Of a DNA stretch of 33,564 bases, positions 8,447-17,331 are shown in pieces (within the stretch, counting starts at the first letter, position 1; every line of letters starts with the position of its first letter). The notes under the pieces were generated by a model, which ran no database searches, was not told where the DNA came from, and saw only the letters and a program-made list of their open reading frames with translations. This DNA comes from Colwellia marinimaniae. Its GTDB lineage: Bacteria > Pseudomonadota > Gammaproteobacteria > Enterobacterales > Alteromonadaceae. The stretch spans positions 1 to 33,564 of the forward strand of contig NZ_BDQM01000041.1 of the NCBI RefSeq assembly GCF_002207865.1. Reading direction: 5' to 3'. The position numbers and the translations under genes are program-made.

Positions 8447-9904
8447 ATGAAGGGTTTAGTTGATAAACAATTATTGAAAAATTTTTCCTATATTAATGGC
8501 AGCTGGCATAGCAGTGCCACTGAGTTTTCCGTAACCAATCCTGCCAATGGCGCAGAGATCATCAAGGTCAGCAATGCCGGCGTGGTTGAAACCAAGCTGG
8601 CAGTAAAAGCTGCGAAAGCGGCTCTAGCGATGTGGTCGGCAAAATCTGCGAACCAAAGAGCGACTTTATTGCGTAACTGGTTTGATTTAATGATGGAAAA
8701 TATAGATGATTTAGCTCTAATTCTCACCTTAGAGCAAGGTAAACCTTTAGCTGAAGCCAAGGGGGAAGTTGCCTATGGCGCCTCGTTTATAGAGTGGTTT
8801 GCTGAAGAAGGTAAACGTGTTTACGGTGATATTATTCCTGCGCCATCAAATGACAAACGTATTATAGTAATTAAACAGCCGGTTGGTGTTGTTGCCTCCA
8901 TTACCCCATGGAATTTTCCTAACGCCATGATTGCCCGTAAAGCGGCGGCGGCATTGGCGGCAGGTTGTACCTTTGTGGTACGGCCAGCAAAACAAACGCC
9001 GCTTTCTGCGCTTGCTATGGCAGAGCTTGCTGAAAGAGCGGGTATTCCTGCGGGAGTCTTCAATGTTGTTGTCGGTGAAGATGCGCGCGGCATGGGCGAA
9101 GTGTTAACACAGCACCCTGATATCGCAAAATTCACCTTTACCGGCTCAACGGCAGTGGGAAAAACCTTGCTTAGCCAATGTGCTACCTCAGTTAAAAAAG
9201 TATCCATGGAGCTAGGTGGCAATGCTCCCTTTATTGTTTTTGATGATGCCGATATTGATGCCGCAGTGCAGGGCGCTATGGCGTCTAAATACCGTAATGC
9301 CGGGCAGACTTGTGTCTGCACTAACCGTATTTTTGTACAGCAAGCTGTGCTGGCACAATTTACTGAAAAATTTGCCCAAGCGGTTAGTGAATTAACCCTG
9401 GGTGATGGCTTAGTTGACGGCGTAACCATAGGGCCGATGATTTCGGCGCAAGCGGTCAGTGATGTGGAAAGCTTAGTAAGTCAGTCTATTGCCGCTGGCG
9501 CGACATTAATCACCGGTGGTAAAAAAGATCCTGCCGGTGAGAATTTTTACCAAGCAACTATTTTAACCAATGTTACTAACGATATGCCCATTGCTGCCAA
9601 TGAAATATTTGGCCCGGTATCACCTATTATTGCCTTTGACACTGAAGCTGAAGTGATTGCTATGGCAAATGATACTGAATATGGCTTAGCGGCTTATTTT
9701 TATTCTCGTGATATCGGCCGAATTTGGCGAGTAGCGGAAGGTTTAGAGTTCGGTATGATTGGCATCAACGAAGGCATAATTTCTAATGCCGCGGCACCGT
9801 TTGGTGGCGTAAAACAATCAGGCAATGGCCGCGAAGGCTCAAAGTACGGTTTAGACGATTATTTAGAAATCAAATATTTATGTATGGGCGGCTTGGATAA
9901 ATAG
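8447..9904 (+). CDS. gabD: NAD(P)-dependent succinate-semialdehyde dehydrogenase
   Basis: Oxidises succinate semialdehyde to succinate, the second step of GABA catabolism, in the cytoplasm. 485 residues, normal for the family. Seen: SITPWNFPNAM near 154, the NAD-binding loop FTGSTAVGK near 229, the general-base Glu255 in MELGGNAPF, nucleophile Cys289 in GQTCVCTNR, EIFGPV and PFGGVKQSGNGREGS near the end. A strong ribosome site (AAGGAG) precedes the ATG. The usual cofactor-binding Lys-Pro-Ala-Glu/Ser motif is Arg179-Pro-Ala-Lys182 here, a notable change in an otherwise conserved enzyme. gabT follows after 99 bases, and a divergent LysR gene precedes it. Confidence 0.9.
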   Translation: MKGLVDKQLLKNFSYINGSWHSSATEFSVTNPANGAEIIKVSNAGVVETKLAVKAAKAALAMWSAKSANQRATLLRNWFDLMMENIDDLALILTLEQGKPLAEAKGEVAYGASFIEWFAEEGKRVYGDIIPAPSNDKRIIVIKQPVGVVASITPWNFPNAMIARKAAAALAAGCTFVVRPAKQTPLSALAMAELAERAGIPAGVFNVVVGEDARGMGEVLTQHPDIAKFTFTGSTAVGKTLLSQCATSVKKVSMELGGNAPFIVFDDADIDAAVQGAMASKYRNAGQTCVCTNRIFVQQAVLAQFTEKFAQAVSELTLGDGLVDGVTIGPMISAQAVSDVESLVSQSIAAGATLITGGKKDPAGENFYQATILTNVTNDMPIAANEIFGPVSPIIAFDTEAEVIAMANDTEYGLAAYFYSRDIGRIWRVAEGLEFGMIGINEGIISNAAAPFGGVKQSGNGREGSKYGLDDYLEIKYLCMGGLDK

Positions 9905-9931
9905 CTTACCCCAGGGTAAAAAATTACAAAA

Positions 9932-9966
9932 ACCAGCACTAAAGTAGATATATTAATGGTGCTGGT
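9932..9966 (+). promoter_or_regulatory. Hairpin between gabD and gabT
   Basis: Perfect 8-bp inverted repeat ACCAGCAC (9932-9939) and GTGCTGGT (9959-9966) with a 19-nt loop. There is no T-run, so it is more likely an mRNA stability or differential-expression element than a full terminator. Confidence 0.55.
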
Positions 9967-10003
9967 CAGTTGATTGATAGAAAAATTGAACTAGGTAAAT
10001 AAA

Positions 10004-11296
10004 ATGACAAATGCAGAATTACAACAAAGAAAAACCCAGGTTATTGCCCGCGGGCAAGGCAATATGTACCCAGTGTATGTCGAGCGTGCACAAAACTCAG
10101 AGATTTGGGATGTAGAAGGTAAACGTTATATCGACTTTGGTACGGGCATTGCCGTGTGTAATACCGGTCACAGTCACCCAAAAGTTGTTGCCGCGGTAAA
10201 AGCACAATTGGATAAATTTAGTCATACCTGCTTTATGGTAAACCCTTATGAAGTGGCGGTTGAACTAGCAGAAAAGTTAGTGGCAATTGCCCCAGGCGAC
10301 TCAGAGAAAAAAGCTATTTTTGTTTCTACTGGCGCCGAAGCCGTAGAAAATTGTGTGAAAATAGCGCGTGCTCATACCGGCCGTCGTGGCATTATTGCTT
10401 TTAACGGTGGTTTTCATGGCCGTACCAATTTAACCATGGCGTTAACCGGTAAAATAACCCCTTATAAAAATTTATTTGGTCCTTTCCCCAGTGATATCTT
10501 CCATGCACCGTTCCCAATTGCTTGTCACGGTATTACCGTTGCGCAATCACTTAAAGCCATTGAAAATCTATTTAAAGTGGATATTGCGCCAACCGATGTT
10601 GCTGCCATTATTGTTGAACCTATCCAAGGAGAAGGTGGATTTTATCAAGCGCCAAACGAGTTTTTACAAGCGTTGCGACAACTGTGTGATAAGCACGGTA
10701 TTGTTTTAATTGCCGATGAAATTCAAACCGGTTTTGCCCGTACCGGTAAAATGTTTAATTTTGAATACGCCAATGTTGAGCCCGATTTAATCACCATGGC
10801 AAAAGGTATTGCTGGTGGTTTCCCTATCGCTGCCGTTGTCGGTAAAGCTAACATTATGGATGCACCTTTGCCTGGCGGATTGGGCGGAACTTATGGTGGC
10901 TCTCCCGTTGCCTGTGCTGCAGCGTTGGCGGTACTTGATATTATTGAAGAAGAAAATTTAATAGCACGCGCTAATCACATTGGCGCACTATTTAACGAGC
11001 AGTTGTCACAATTACAACATAAATTTCCTGAGCTGATTTTAGAGGTGAGAAACAAGGGCGCTATGATTGCCATAGAGCTTATTTGTGCTGGTGATGTTGA
11101 ACAGCCTAATACTGAGCTAACCCAAGCCATTATTGCCAATACTGCTAAGTATGGTTTAGTACTATTAGCCTGTGGTTTTTATGGCAATGTTATTCGTTTT
11201 TTACCGGCATTGACCATCAGTGATGATCTTGTGCATGAAGGCCTTAATGACTTTACTCGCCTATTTACTGATGTAGTTGCCGAAATGGCCAAATAA
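10004..11296 (+). CDS. gabT: 4-aminobutyrate aminotransferase
   Basis: Class III pyridoxal-phosphate aminotransferase that moves the amino group of GABA to 2-oxoglutarate, giving succinate semialdehyde for GabD. 430 residues, standard length. Seen: cofactor-phosphate region STGAEAVENCVKIAR near 107, NGGFHGRT near 131, PIQGEGG near 205, the Asp of the class III signature IADEIQTGFARTGKMF near 236, and the Schiff-base Lys267 in TMAKGIAGGFP, followed by GGTYGGSPVACAAA. These features match GabT better than ornithine or acetylornithine aminotransferases, and adjacency to gabD supports it. Most likely cotranscribed with gabD; a terminator follows at 11340. Confidence 0.92.
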   Translation: MTNAELQQRKTQVIARGQGNMYPVYVERAQNSEIWDVEGKRYIDFGTGIAVCNTGHSHPKVVAAVKAQLDKFSHTCFMVNPYEVAVELAEKLVAIAPGDSEKKAIFVSTGAEAVENCVKIARAHTGRRGIIAFNGGFHGRTNLTMALTGKITPYKNLFGPFPSDIFHAPFPIACHGITVAQSLKAIENLFKVDIAPTDVAAIIVEPIQGEGGFYQAPNEFLQALRQLCDKHGIVLIADEIQTGFARTGKMFNFEYANVEPDLITMAKGIAGGFPIAAVVGKANIMDAPLPGGLGGTYGGSPVACAAALAVLDIIEEENLIARANHIGALFNEQLSQLQHKFPELILEVRNKGAMIAIELICAGDVEQPNTELTQAIIANTAKYGLVLLACGFYGNVIRFLPALTISDDLVHEGLNDFTRLFTDVVAEMAK

Positions 11297-11339
11297 TAGC
11301 GATTAACCCTAACAAGCTAACTAACATGGCAAGCTAACG

Positions 11340-11377
11340 AATGAGTGACTCAGTTAAAAACTGAGTTACTCATTTTT
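11340..11377 (+). terminator. Rho-independent terminator after gabT
   Basis: A near-perfect stem ATGAGTGACTCAGTT / AACTGAGTTACTCAT with a short A-rich loop and one G-T pair, followed by TTTTT. It is placed 44 bases after gabT. Just downstream, TTTAAGTCAT occurs twice (11381-11390 and 11394-11403). Confidence 0.9.
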
Positions 11378-11539
11378 ACCTTTAAGTCATACTTTTAAGT
11401 CATGCCCTTAGGTTATGTATTATCTATAGATAAGAATGGCTGTTGCTGTAGTTGAGCGCTTTTGCTTGTTTATACTCGGTAATACTAGTCAGTACATTGC
11501 TTCATTGAAGCCTTTTTTAGCAAAAAACATGGAATAACT

Positions 11540-13702
11540 ATGCGACAGCTTATAACACTAATAATTATCTTAGCCGCTTTGGGTTTTCAACCTAATGTCA
11601 CTGCAAATCAAAGTCTTAGTATTACCGGTATTTTACTGGATGAATCACAACAACCCCTTAGTGAGGTAAATGTCACCCTAAACAATAAAACAGTGAGCAG
11701 TGATAAGCAGGGCCGTTTTGTCATGCCTATAGATAGCCCAGTGACTAACTCATCGGCGCAACAAGCTATTTATCAGCTTAGCTTTGCAAAAATAGACTAT
11801 TTCAAAAGTATTCAAACCTTTAGTCATTATGAACTTTTCTATTTGTCCGCAGAAAATCGCCATGGCGTACTTGCTGATATCACCCTAGTGGCTAAAAAAG
11901 CTAAGCGAGTAATGCTAGCTTTTGGCGGTGATGTGATGATGGACCGTCGTTATTATAAGCCCTATTTTGGTGATGCTATCTTGATTCATCCAGAAACTCG
12001 GCTTAAAGACAGCAAAAAAATTGTTGAGCATATTAAAGCTTATATGAGTATCGCTGATTACGCGGCGGTAAACTTAGAAACACAAATAGCCGATAAAAAT
12101 CCAGGTGAACGCGCGCCTAAGTCGGTTACCTTTTATTCGCATCCTGAAATTCTTGACGCTTTAGTATGGGCGGGTATTGATTACGTCAGTTTAGGCAATA
12201 ACCATACCTATGATTACTTAGAACCCGGCATGGCATCGACCATAGCATTTTTACAAGAAAGTCCACTGGATTTTTCTGGTGCTGGCATGAATGAGCAACA
12301 AGCGTTAAAGGCACATCGTCAAACAATCAATAATACTGAATTTTCCATGTTAGCTTATGTCGGTTGGGAAGGGCGCTCTGAGCCAACACAAACCGCTAAT
12401 CATCAACATGGCGGTGCTGCTTATGGTTCGATGGCTAATATTATTAGCTCGGTGCAGCAAGAAGTAAGTCAAGATAGAATCACCATAGTGCAATATCATG
12501 GCAGTCAAGAATATGCCAGTAGCCCAACAGGCGTTACCGAGCAACGATTAAAATCGGCATTAGATCATGGTGCAGCGCTGGCCATTGCGCATCATCCTCA
12601 TGTAAGCCAAGGTTTAGAGTTATATAACAATAAGTTAATTGCTTACTCAATGGGAAATTTCATCTTTGATCAGAATTTTAGTGCCACCCAACACAGTTTT
12701 ATCTTGTATGTTTGGTTAGATGCAGGAAAATTCCATCGCGCGGAAATAGTGCCTTTATATGTCAAAGGTTATAAACCAACCCCAGCAACTGGGGTCAATC
12801 GTTATACCGTGATGAAGCGTTTAACCGTGCTTTCTAAGCTGCGAAATACCCATATTAGCCAATCAGGTGGTCACGGTGTTATCACGCCAACAACGGCGTC
12901 AGTAACCGTTAAGTCAGTTAATATTAACCTAGTTGAGCCGACGTTCGTTAAAAAGAGCTCAATGCAACATAAGCTGACTTTTGCTCCGGGCAGTAAAATA
13001 GCGAGTTTGACTCATTTACCCTGGCATCAACAAATAAGTGCAGTATCTTTACCAAACGAGCAAGTAAAGTATCGATTAGGGAAAAACTTAATCAATGGCA
13101 GTGATTTTGAAGGCTTTTCAAGCTTTGATAGCCCAGAACGTGGTTTGTTTTTTGATCGAAGTATCATGAGCTTAAATAATTATGGAGCTAGCGGTAATAC
13201 CAGTATGTCTTTAGCCCTGAACAAGCAACAAACAACGACCTTTGGTGTGAAGAGTTTTTGGCGGGTTTATTCAGCCAGTAGACCGATGACCATTAAAGCG
13301 AACTATCTGAGCAAAAATTCGGTTAAATTGCATTATTACTGGCAGGGCAGAAAAAGCAGACAAAAATTATTTGATGCTTTTAAAAACAGCCCTAAAAACT
13401 TAATCAAAACCCTAGTTCTAGCCGGGAGTGATAAGTGGCAAAGCGTGGAAGTCGATTTTAATTCACCCAGAGTTGGCTATAAAAGTTACCGCATTATGGT
13501 TGAAGCTGAACTCATTGATGGCAGCACGACTCAGTTGGCAATAGATGATTTTGCTGTTATTGAATGGCACAGTGCTTTTACTGATAAGGCAACACCACCG
13601 TTCTTTTCCCTTGATAGTCGTCAACCGGCTTATTTGGGTCTATCTAATGTCAGTCAACTGGATAAAACCAGCGCCAAAGGGGTTGTTGTTACCACAGAGT
13701 AA
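11540..13702 (+). CDS. CapA-like metallophosphatase-fold protein, exported
   Basis: Exported protein of 720 residues. Residues 1-23 form a signal peptide; about 26-105 make a carboxypeptidase-regulatory-like beta domain (SITGILLDESQQPLSEV, SSDKQGRFVMP). Residues about 130-400 are the CapA domain, related to calcineurin-like phosphatases and named for poly-gamma-glutamate capsule synthesis: FGGDVMMDR near 134, AAVNLETQI, YVSLGNNHTYDY near 216, QYHGSQEY, AHHPHVSQG near 350 and SMGNFIFDQ. Residues about 505-705 look like a carbohydrate-binding-type beta domain (GSDFEGF, WQSVEVDF). Whether it acts on capsule polymer or a phosphate ester is not shown. It stands alone between two terminators, without capB or capC nearby. 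Confidence 0.85.
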   Translation: MRQLITLIIILAALGFQPNVTANQSLSITGILLDESQQPLSEVNVTLNNKTVSSDKQGRFVMPIDSPVTNSSAQQAIYQLSFAKIDYFKSIQTFSHYELFYLSAENRHGVLADITLVAKKAKRVMLAFGGDVMMDRRYYKPYFGDAILIHPETRLKDSKKIVEHIKAYMSIADYAAVNLETQIADKNPGERAPKSVTFYSHPEILDALVWAGIDYVSLGNNHTYDYLEPGMASTIAFLQESPLDFSGAGMNEQQALKAHRQTINNTEFSMLAYVGWEGRSEPTQTANHQHGGAAYGSMANIISSVQQEVSQDRITIVQYHGSQEYASSPTGVTEQRLKSALDHGAALAIAHHPHVSQGLELYNNKLIAYSMGNFIFDQNFSATQHSFILYVWLDAGKFHRAEIVPLYVKGYKPTPATGVNRYTVMKRLTVLSKLRNTHISQSGGHGVITPTTASVTVKSVNINLVEPTFVKKSSMQHKLTFAPGSKIASLTHLPWHQQISAVSLPNEQVKYRLGKNLINGSDFEGFSSFDSPERGLFFDRSIMSLNNYGASGNTSMSLALNKQQTTTFGVKSFWRVYSASRPMTIKANYLSKNSVKLHYYWQGRKSRQKLFDAFKNSPKNLIKTLVLAGSDKWQSVEVDFNSPRVGYKSYRIMVEAELIDGSTTQLAIDDFAVIEWHSAFTDKATPPFFSLDSRQPAYLGLSNVSQLDKTSAKGVVVTTE

Positions 13703-13717
13703 TTTGGCAAGTTCAGT

Positions 13718-13741
13718 AGCCCGGCACATCGTTGGGCTTTT
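13718..13741 (+). terminator. Terminator after the CapA-like gene
   Basis: Stem AGCCC / GGGCT with a possible GG/TT extension and a TTTT tract, 15 bases after the stop codon. The following stretch up to 14017 holds the promoter region of the chemotaxis gene; I saw no clear sigma-28 promoter there. Confidence 0.65.
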
Positions 13742-14017
13742 AAAGACGTGTATTAAATTAAAGGTGTAGAGATAAGTCAATAATCTACTCAGCAAACCAA
13801 TGGCAGTAACAGCTTTTGTACTTGCATTAACAAATTATTTTCAATAGCACAATTTTACACTAAGGGAGTTGATTCAAATTACATTTTAGTACGTTAAATG
13901 TTGATCTATATCAAATAAAAGTGCTTAATATTGCTCTCCAACGATAATTATTTGATTACTAAGCTAAACTTTAGCTTTCAAATTACTTTACCGACTCACC
14001 TTTTTGGATATATCTTA

Positions 14018-15556
14018 ATGAACCATACTTCCTCAAATGAAATAACCTTTTCAGCATCCGAACAACTGGTCTCCATTACCGACCTCGATGGCCGAATAAC
14101 TTACGCTAATGATGAGTTTTGTCGTGTCTCAGGTTACTCCCTAGCTGAGTTGGTTGGCCAACATCATAATATAGTTCGTCATACCAGTATGCCTAAGGAG
14201 GCTTTTGCTGATTTATGGCAAAAGCTAAAGCGAGGTGATTCTTGGCGTGGTATGGTTAAAAATCGTTGCAAAACCGGTGGTTTTTACTGGGTTGATGCCT
14301 ATATAACCCCGTTATATGAAAAAAATAAAGTTGTCGGTTATCAGTCAGTAAGAACTAAGCCAACCGATAGTCAAAAGCAAAAAGCTCAGCAGTTATATGA
14401 CGGCTTTAATAATGGCAAATCAGTAGTCGATTTTAATGCTAACACCGGTCTAAAACGTATCATTGCTGCCGTTGTCATCCTGCTTGCTTGTATAGCAAAC
14501 TGGCAGTATTCAGCACCATTAATCTCAACGGCTATTTTATTGACCACAATAGGGGCCATTTTTATCATTTTTACCGAGGAGTTGTTTGTTTTTCCAAAGG
14601 TAGCGGCACAGACTAAAATAGCAATTGATAGCCCCTCCCGATACATATTTTCAGGTAAAGGCTTAACCAGCATCATTAATTACCCCGCAGAGTTATATAA
14701 AGCAAAAATAAATACCATTTTAGGGCGCAGTAAAGATTCAGGCCGAGGTTTGCTAAAAGTAGCGACTGAACTTGAACAAGCCGCTAATAAAATGCTCGAA
14801 GGCATACATGAGGAAAACTCTCATCTTGCACAGTTTGCCACAGCAATCACTCAAATGAGCGCCACCATAGATGAGGTGAGTACCAATACCACCAATACTC
14901 ATGATAAAATGGTTCATATTCAAGATGAATGTCAGCAAAATATTGAGATCACTAAAGTAACCCAGGCTAAAATAGTTACGCTAGCAGACGAAGTTGGCAT
15001 AGCGGCAGAAAGTGCGCTTGAGTTAGTTAAGGATGTCGATAAAATTTCTGTCATTATGTCTGAAATACAAGGTATTGCCGACCAAACGAATCTACTGGCT
15101 TTAAATGCGGCTATTGAAGCAGCAAGGGCCGGTGAACAAGGCCGTGGTTTTGCCGTGGTTGCCGATGAAGTAAGAACCTTAGCAAGTAGAACCCAAGGTG
15201 CTACCGTGCAAATTGAAACGTCGGTAAAAGCGTTACAAACAACGTTAGAGCAATGGAGTAAGGTAATGCTGGCCAGTAAAACTAATGCCGAAGAATGCTC
15301 ACAAGACACCATGAAAATAACGGTAGCAATGGAAAATGTTATCACTAATGTCAATATGGTAAGTGATATGACCGCGCAAATAGCAACGGCAACTGAGGAG
15401 CAAAGTGTTGTCGCTAATCAAATCAATCAGAGCATTATCACCATAGACGGTATCTCGAAAAATAATGCGGATTTAGCTGAGCAGGTCAATAACTGTGGTA
15501 TTGAAGTCAATAAAAGTGCTGAGTTAATAGAGGGTTTAAGTACCACCTTTAAATAA
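14018..15556 (+). CDS. Aer-type methyl-accepting chemotaxis protein with PAS domain
   Basis: Energy or redox taxis receptor. Residues about 8-125 form a cytoplasmic PAS domain closely resembling Aer (ITYANDEFCRVSGYSLAELVG, NIVRHTSMPKEAFADLW, WRGMVKNRCKTGGFYWV), which binds FAD in E. coli. Two membrane segments near 148-190 (AAVVILLACIANW and LLTTIGAIFIIF) form a hairpin, followed by a coiled-coil signalling region with the highly conserved tip IADQTNLLALNAAIEAARAG near 352-371, which contacts CheA and CheW. The start at 14018 is chosen because the 29 residues upstream (from a TTG at 13931) do not resemble Aer and this ATG begins the usual short leader before the PAS domain. There are no flagellar or chemotaxis genes nearby, so it is an orphan receptor. 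Confidence 0.9.
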   Translation: MNHTSSNEITFSASEQLVSITDLDGRITYANDEFCRVSGYSLAELVGQHHNIVRHTSMPKEAFADLWQKLKRGDSWRGMVKNRCKTGGFYWVDAYITPLYEKNKVVGYQSVRTKPTDSQKQKAQQLYDGFNNGKSVVDFNANTGLKRIIAAVVILLACIANWQYSAPLISTAILLTTIGAIFIIFTEELFVFPKVAAQTKIAIDSPSRYIFSGKGLTSIINYPAELYKAKINTILGRSKDSGRGLLKVATELEQAANKMLEGIHEENSHLAQFATAITQMSATIDEVSTNTTNTHDKMVHIQDECQQNIEITKVTQAKIVTLADEVGIAAESALELVKDVDKISVIMSEIQGIADQTNLLALNAAIEAARAGEQGRGFAVVADEVRTLASRTQGATVQIETSVKALQTTLEQWSKVMLASKTNAEECSQDTMKITVAMENVITNVNMVSDMTAQIATATEEQSVVANQINQSIITIDGISKNNADLAEQVNNCGIEVNKSAELIEGLSTTFK

Positions 15557-15862
15557 TCAGCAGAGTCGAAACTAATTTTAACGATAAGACGCTAAATCTC
15601 AATATATAGCCAAACCACATCAAGATGCAGTTTCAAGTAGCGTGGCTATAACCTTGCAATCAATAAATCGTGCTACTTTATCCATACGGGTAAATTAGCA
15701 CGGCTATTATCAATGATTTCAAGCCACGTTAGGGGTTAAAAAATTTGATATATGGCGCTGTTCTTCTGCCACGCTATTCAGTCTGCACTATCATTTTAAA
15801 ACCTTAAGCCTTGAAATTCCCCCAAAGCGTACCAAGTTATTATTCATGTTCACTCTGTAAGG
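15557..15862. other. Intergenic region with paired inverted repeats
   Basis: No gene seen. Two perfect inverted repeats lie here: TATAGCCA (15605-15612) with TGGCTATA (15643-15650), and CGTGCTA (15669-15675) with TAGCACG (15696-15702). Variants of a GCCACG/CGTGGC motif recur up to about 15775. The stretch could be a short repeat element of the genome or a long 3' untranslated structure for the chemotaxis gene. Confidence 0.5.
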
Positions 15863-15868
15863 ATGTTT

Positions 15869-16690
15869 ATGTTCGCTACTTTGTTACCCTTGTTCATTGC
15901 TGTTGCCATCATTGGTTATTTAATGGCAAAACCGTATTGGCGTGAATATAAGCGCGATCAGCTCAGAAGCTTACCTTTTAAAAAACAATGGCGTAAAATA
16001 ATCCAGCAAAGAATGCCTTATTTTAGGCAAATGCCAACGGATTTACAGCTGCAGCTAAAGCAACATATACAAGTTTTTATTGCAGAAAAAACCTTCATTG
16101 GCTGTAATGGCGTTAAAATTACCGATGAAATTAAAATTACCATAGCGGCGCAAGCCTGTTTATTGCTGCTCAATAGAAAAACCGATTATTACCCAAAATT
16201 AAAAACCATTTTAGTGTACCCAAGTGCGTTTATTAAAGAGCAGAGCCAACTAAACCCTGATGGGACTATATACACCAAAAGAGTTGCCTTATCAGGAGAG
16301 TCTTGGGACTTTGGCAAGATAGTATTATCGTGGCAAGACAGCGTACACGGCGCAGAATTACCTAATGATGGTCACAATGTGGTTATTCATGAATTCGCCC
16401 ATCAACTGGATCAGGAGAATGGTAAGGCTAATGGCGCGCCTATTTTAGGAAAAGGACAAAGTTATCAATGCTGGTCTAAAATATTTTCACAACAATTTGA
16501 AATTCTTAAAAGGCAAGCGGCCTCGGGCACACCCTCAATATTTGACTATTATGGCGCGACCGAGCCAGCAGAGTTTTTTGCCGTAGTCAGTGAAGTGTTT
16601 TTTGAAAAATCTAAACAGTTCTCTCAAGAACATCCTGAGCTGTATCGCCAATTAACAAATTATTACAAAGTTGATCCTATTCATTGGTAA
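15869..16690 (+). CDS. mtfA: MtfA-family zinc metallopeptidase (M90)
   Basis: Homologue of MtfA, a zinc aminopeptidase that in E. coli interacts with the repressor Mlc and so influences the glucose phosphotransferase system. One N-terminal membrane segment (residues about 3-20) precedes the cytosolic domain. The zinc site HEFAH is at 174-178, followed by QLDQENG, and a downstream ATEPAEFFAVVSEVFFE helix carries the likely third ligand; both are diagnostic of the family. Length about 273 residues, slightly above the E. coli protein. Of two in-frame ATGs (15863 and 15869), the second has AAGGA at proper spacing. It is monocistronic. The role with Mlc cannot be inferred for this organism. Confidence 0.88.
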   Translation: MFATLLPLFIAVAIIGYLMAKPYWREYKRDQLRSLPFKKQWRKIIQQRMPYFRQMPTDLQLQLKQHIQVFIAEKTFIGCNGVKITDEIKITIAAQACLLLLNRKTDYYPKLKTILVYPSAFIKEQSQLNPDGTIYTKRVALSGESWDFGKIVLSWQDSVHGAELPNDGHNVVIHEFAHQLDQENGKANGAPILGKGQSYQCWSKIFSQQFEILKRQAASGTPSIFDYYGATEPAEFFAVVSEVFFEKSKQFSQEHPELYRQLTNYYKVDPIHW

Positions 16691-16769
16691 TCACCTGTTA
16701 ATCACTTATCAATAACTTGTTAATAATAGGGTATTTGTCCTATTTATTGACGCTTATGCTATAAAAAAA

Positions 16770-16813
16770 ATAACATTGAAGTTATACTATATACATTATA
16801 ACTTTAATGTTAT
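16770..16813. promoter_or_regulatory. Long AT-rich inverted repeat
   Basis: 17-bp arms at 16770-16786 and 16797-16813 match at 16 of 17 positions (the exception can form a G-T pair), with a 10-nt loop. An A8 run at 16763-16770 precedes the left arm, so on the minus strand it would look like a terminator with a T-run. On the plus strand it lies 68 bases before the STAS-like gene and could be an operator. The function is open. Confidence 0.6.
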
Positions 16814-16881
16814 CAGTACACTTAGCTATACCTAGATTTATTGAGGGCAATAAGTCTAGGGTTCAGGAATAAAATTATTAT

Positions 16882-17241
16882 ATGGATATAATCCAAATCT
16901 CATTTGCCAGAATTTGTGTTCTGCGCGATGACCTTGCTGAAATCACCGTTGATAGTGGCGTTGATATTAATATGACCATGGTAGCTGAAATTCATCATTG
17001 CTTATTGTCACTTTTTAGTCAGTCATTTTCATTACTCATTAACAAAAGCCATTCTTATTCAAGCCAACTCGATGCACTAATAAAATTTGGATCCTTAGCT
17101 GCTATAGATAAAATTGCCGTATTTGCGCCAAATAGAATGGCCAAGATGAGTGCTGATTTTTCAGCAACCATTCCAAGTTCTAAAACATTAAACATTGAAG
17201 TGTTCGGTAATCGTGATGACGCGCTTGCTTGGTTGACGTAA
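16882..17241 (+). CDS. STAS/SpoIIAA-like small protein
   Basis: 119 residues, cytosolic, no signal peptide. The pattern of alternating strands and helices, with LLINKSHSYSSQLDALIKF in the middle and NIEVFGNRDDALAWL at the end, fits the SpoIIAA/STAS-like fold found in many short marine bacterial proteins: a central buried strand, then AAIDKIAVFAPNRMAKMSADF. No serine phospho-acceptor motif of true anti-anti-sigma factors is evident. The function is unknown. No partner kinase or sigma factor is adjacent, and the region downstream is occupied by gene remnants. The ribosome site is weak. Confidence 0.55.
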   Translation: MDIIQISFARICVLRDDLAEITVDSGVDINMTMVAEIHHCLLSLFSQSFSLLINKSHSYSSQLDALIKFGSLAAIDKIAVFAPNRMAKMSADFSATIPSSKTLNIEVFGNRDDALAWLT

Positions 17242-17331
17242 AGGGATTTATTACCGGTATATGAAAGCAGTTTTTTGTCCTCATAAGAGCTTAGTATTAC
17301 TAGCAATAATCACTGAATAAGGCTTTTGGCT

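Noticed and set aside
8821..9429. Long minus-strand ORF of 202 codons inside gabD
   Set aside because: It lies entirely within a well-supported aldehyde dehydrogenase gene and its Ser/Thr/Ala-rich translation looks like a frame shadow.
11436..11500. Possible third, degenerate MITE copy (GGCTGTTGCTGTAGTT ... GCTTGTTTATACTCGG)
   Set aside because: Only short matches to the ends, no central hairpin and no flanking duplication; chance similarity cannot be excluded.
13900..13960. Possible sigma-28 flagellar promoter before the chemotaxis gene (TAAA ... CGATAA)
   Set aside because: The spacing between the two parts is about 16-20 bases and does not fit the sigma-28 consensus.
14932..15354. Minus-strand ORF of 140 codons inside the chemotaxis receptor
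   Set aside because: It is antisense to the conserved signalling tip and has no recognisable protein features.
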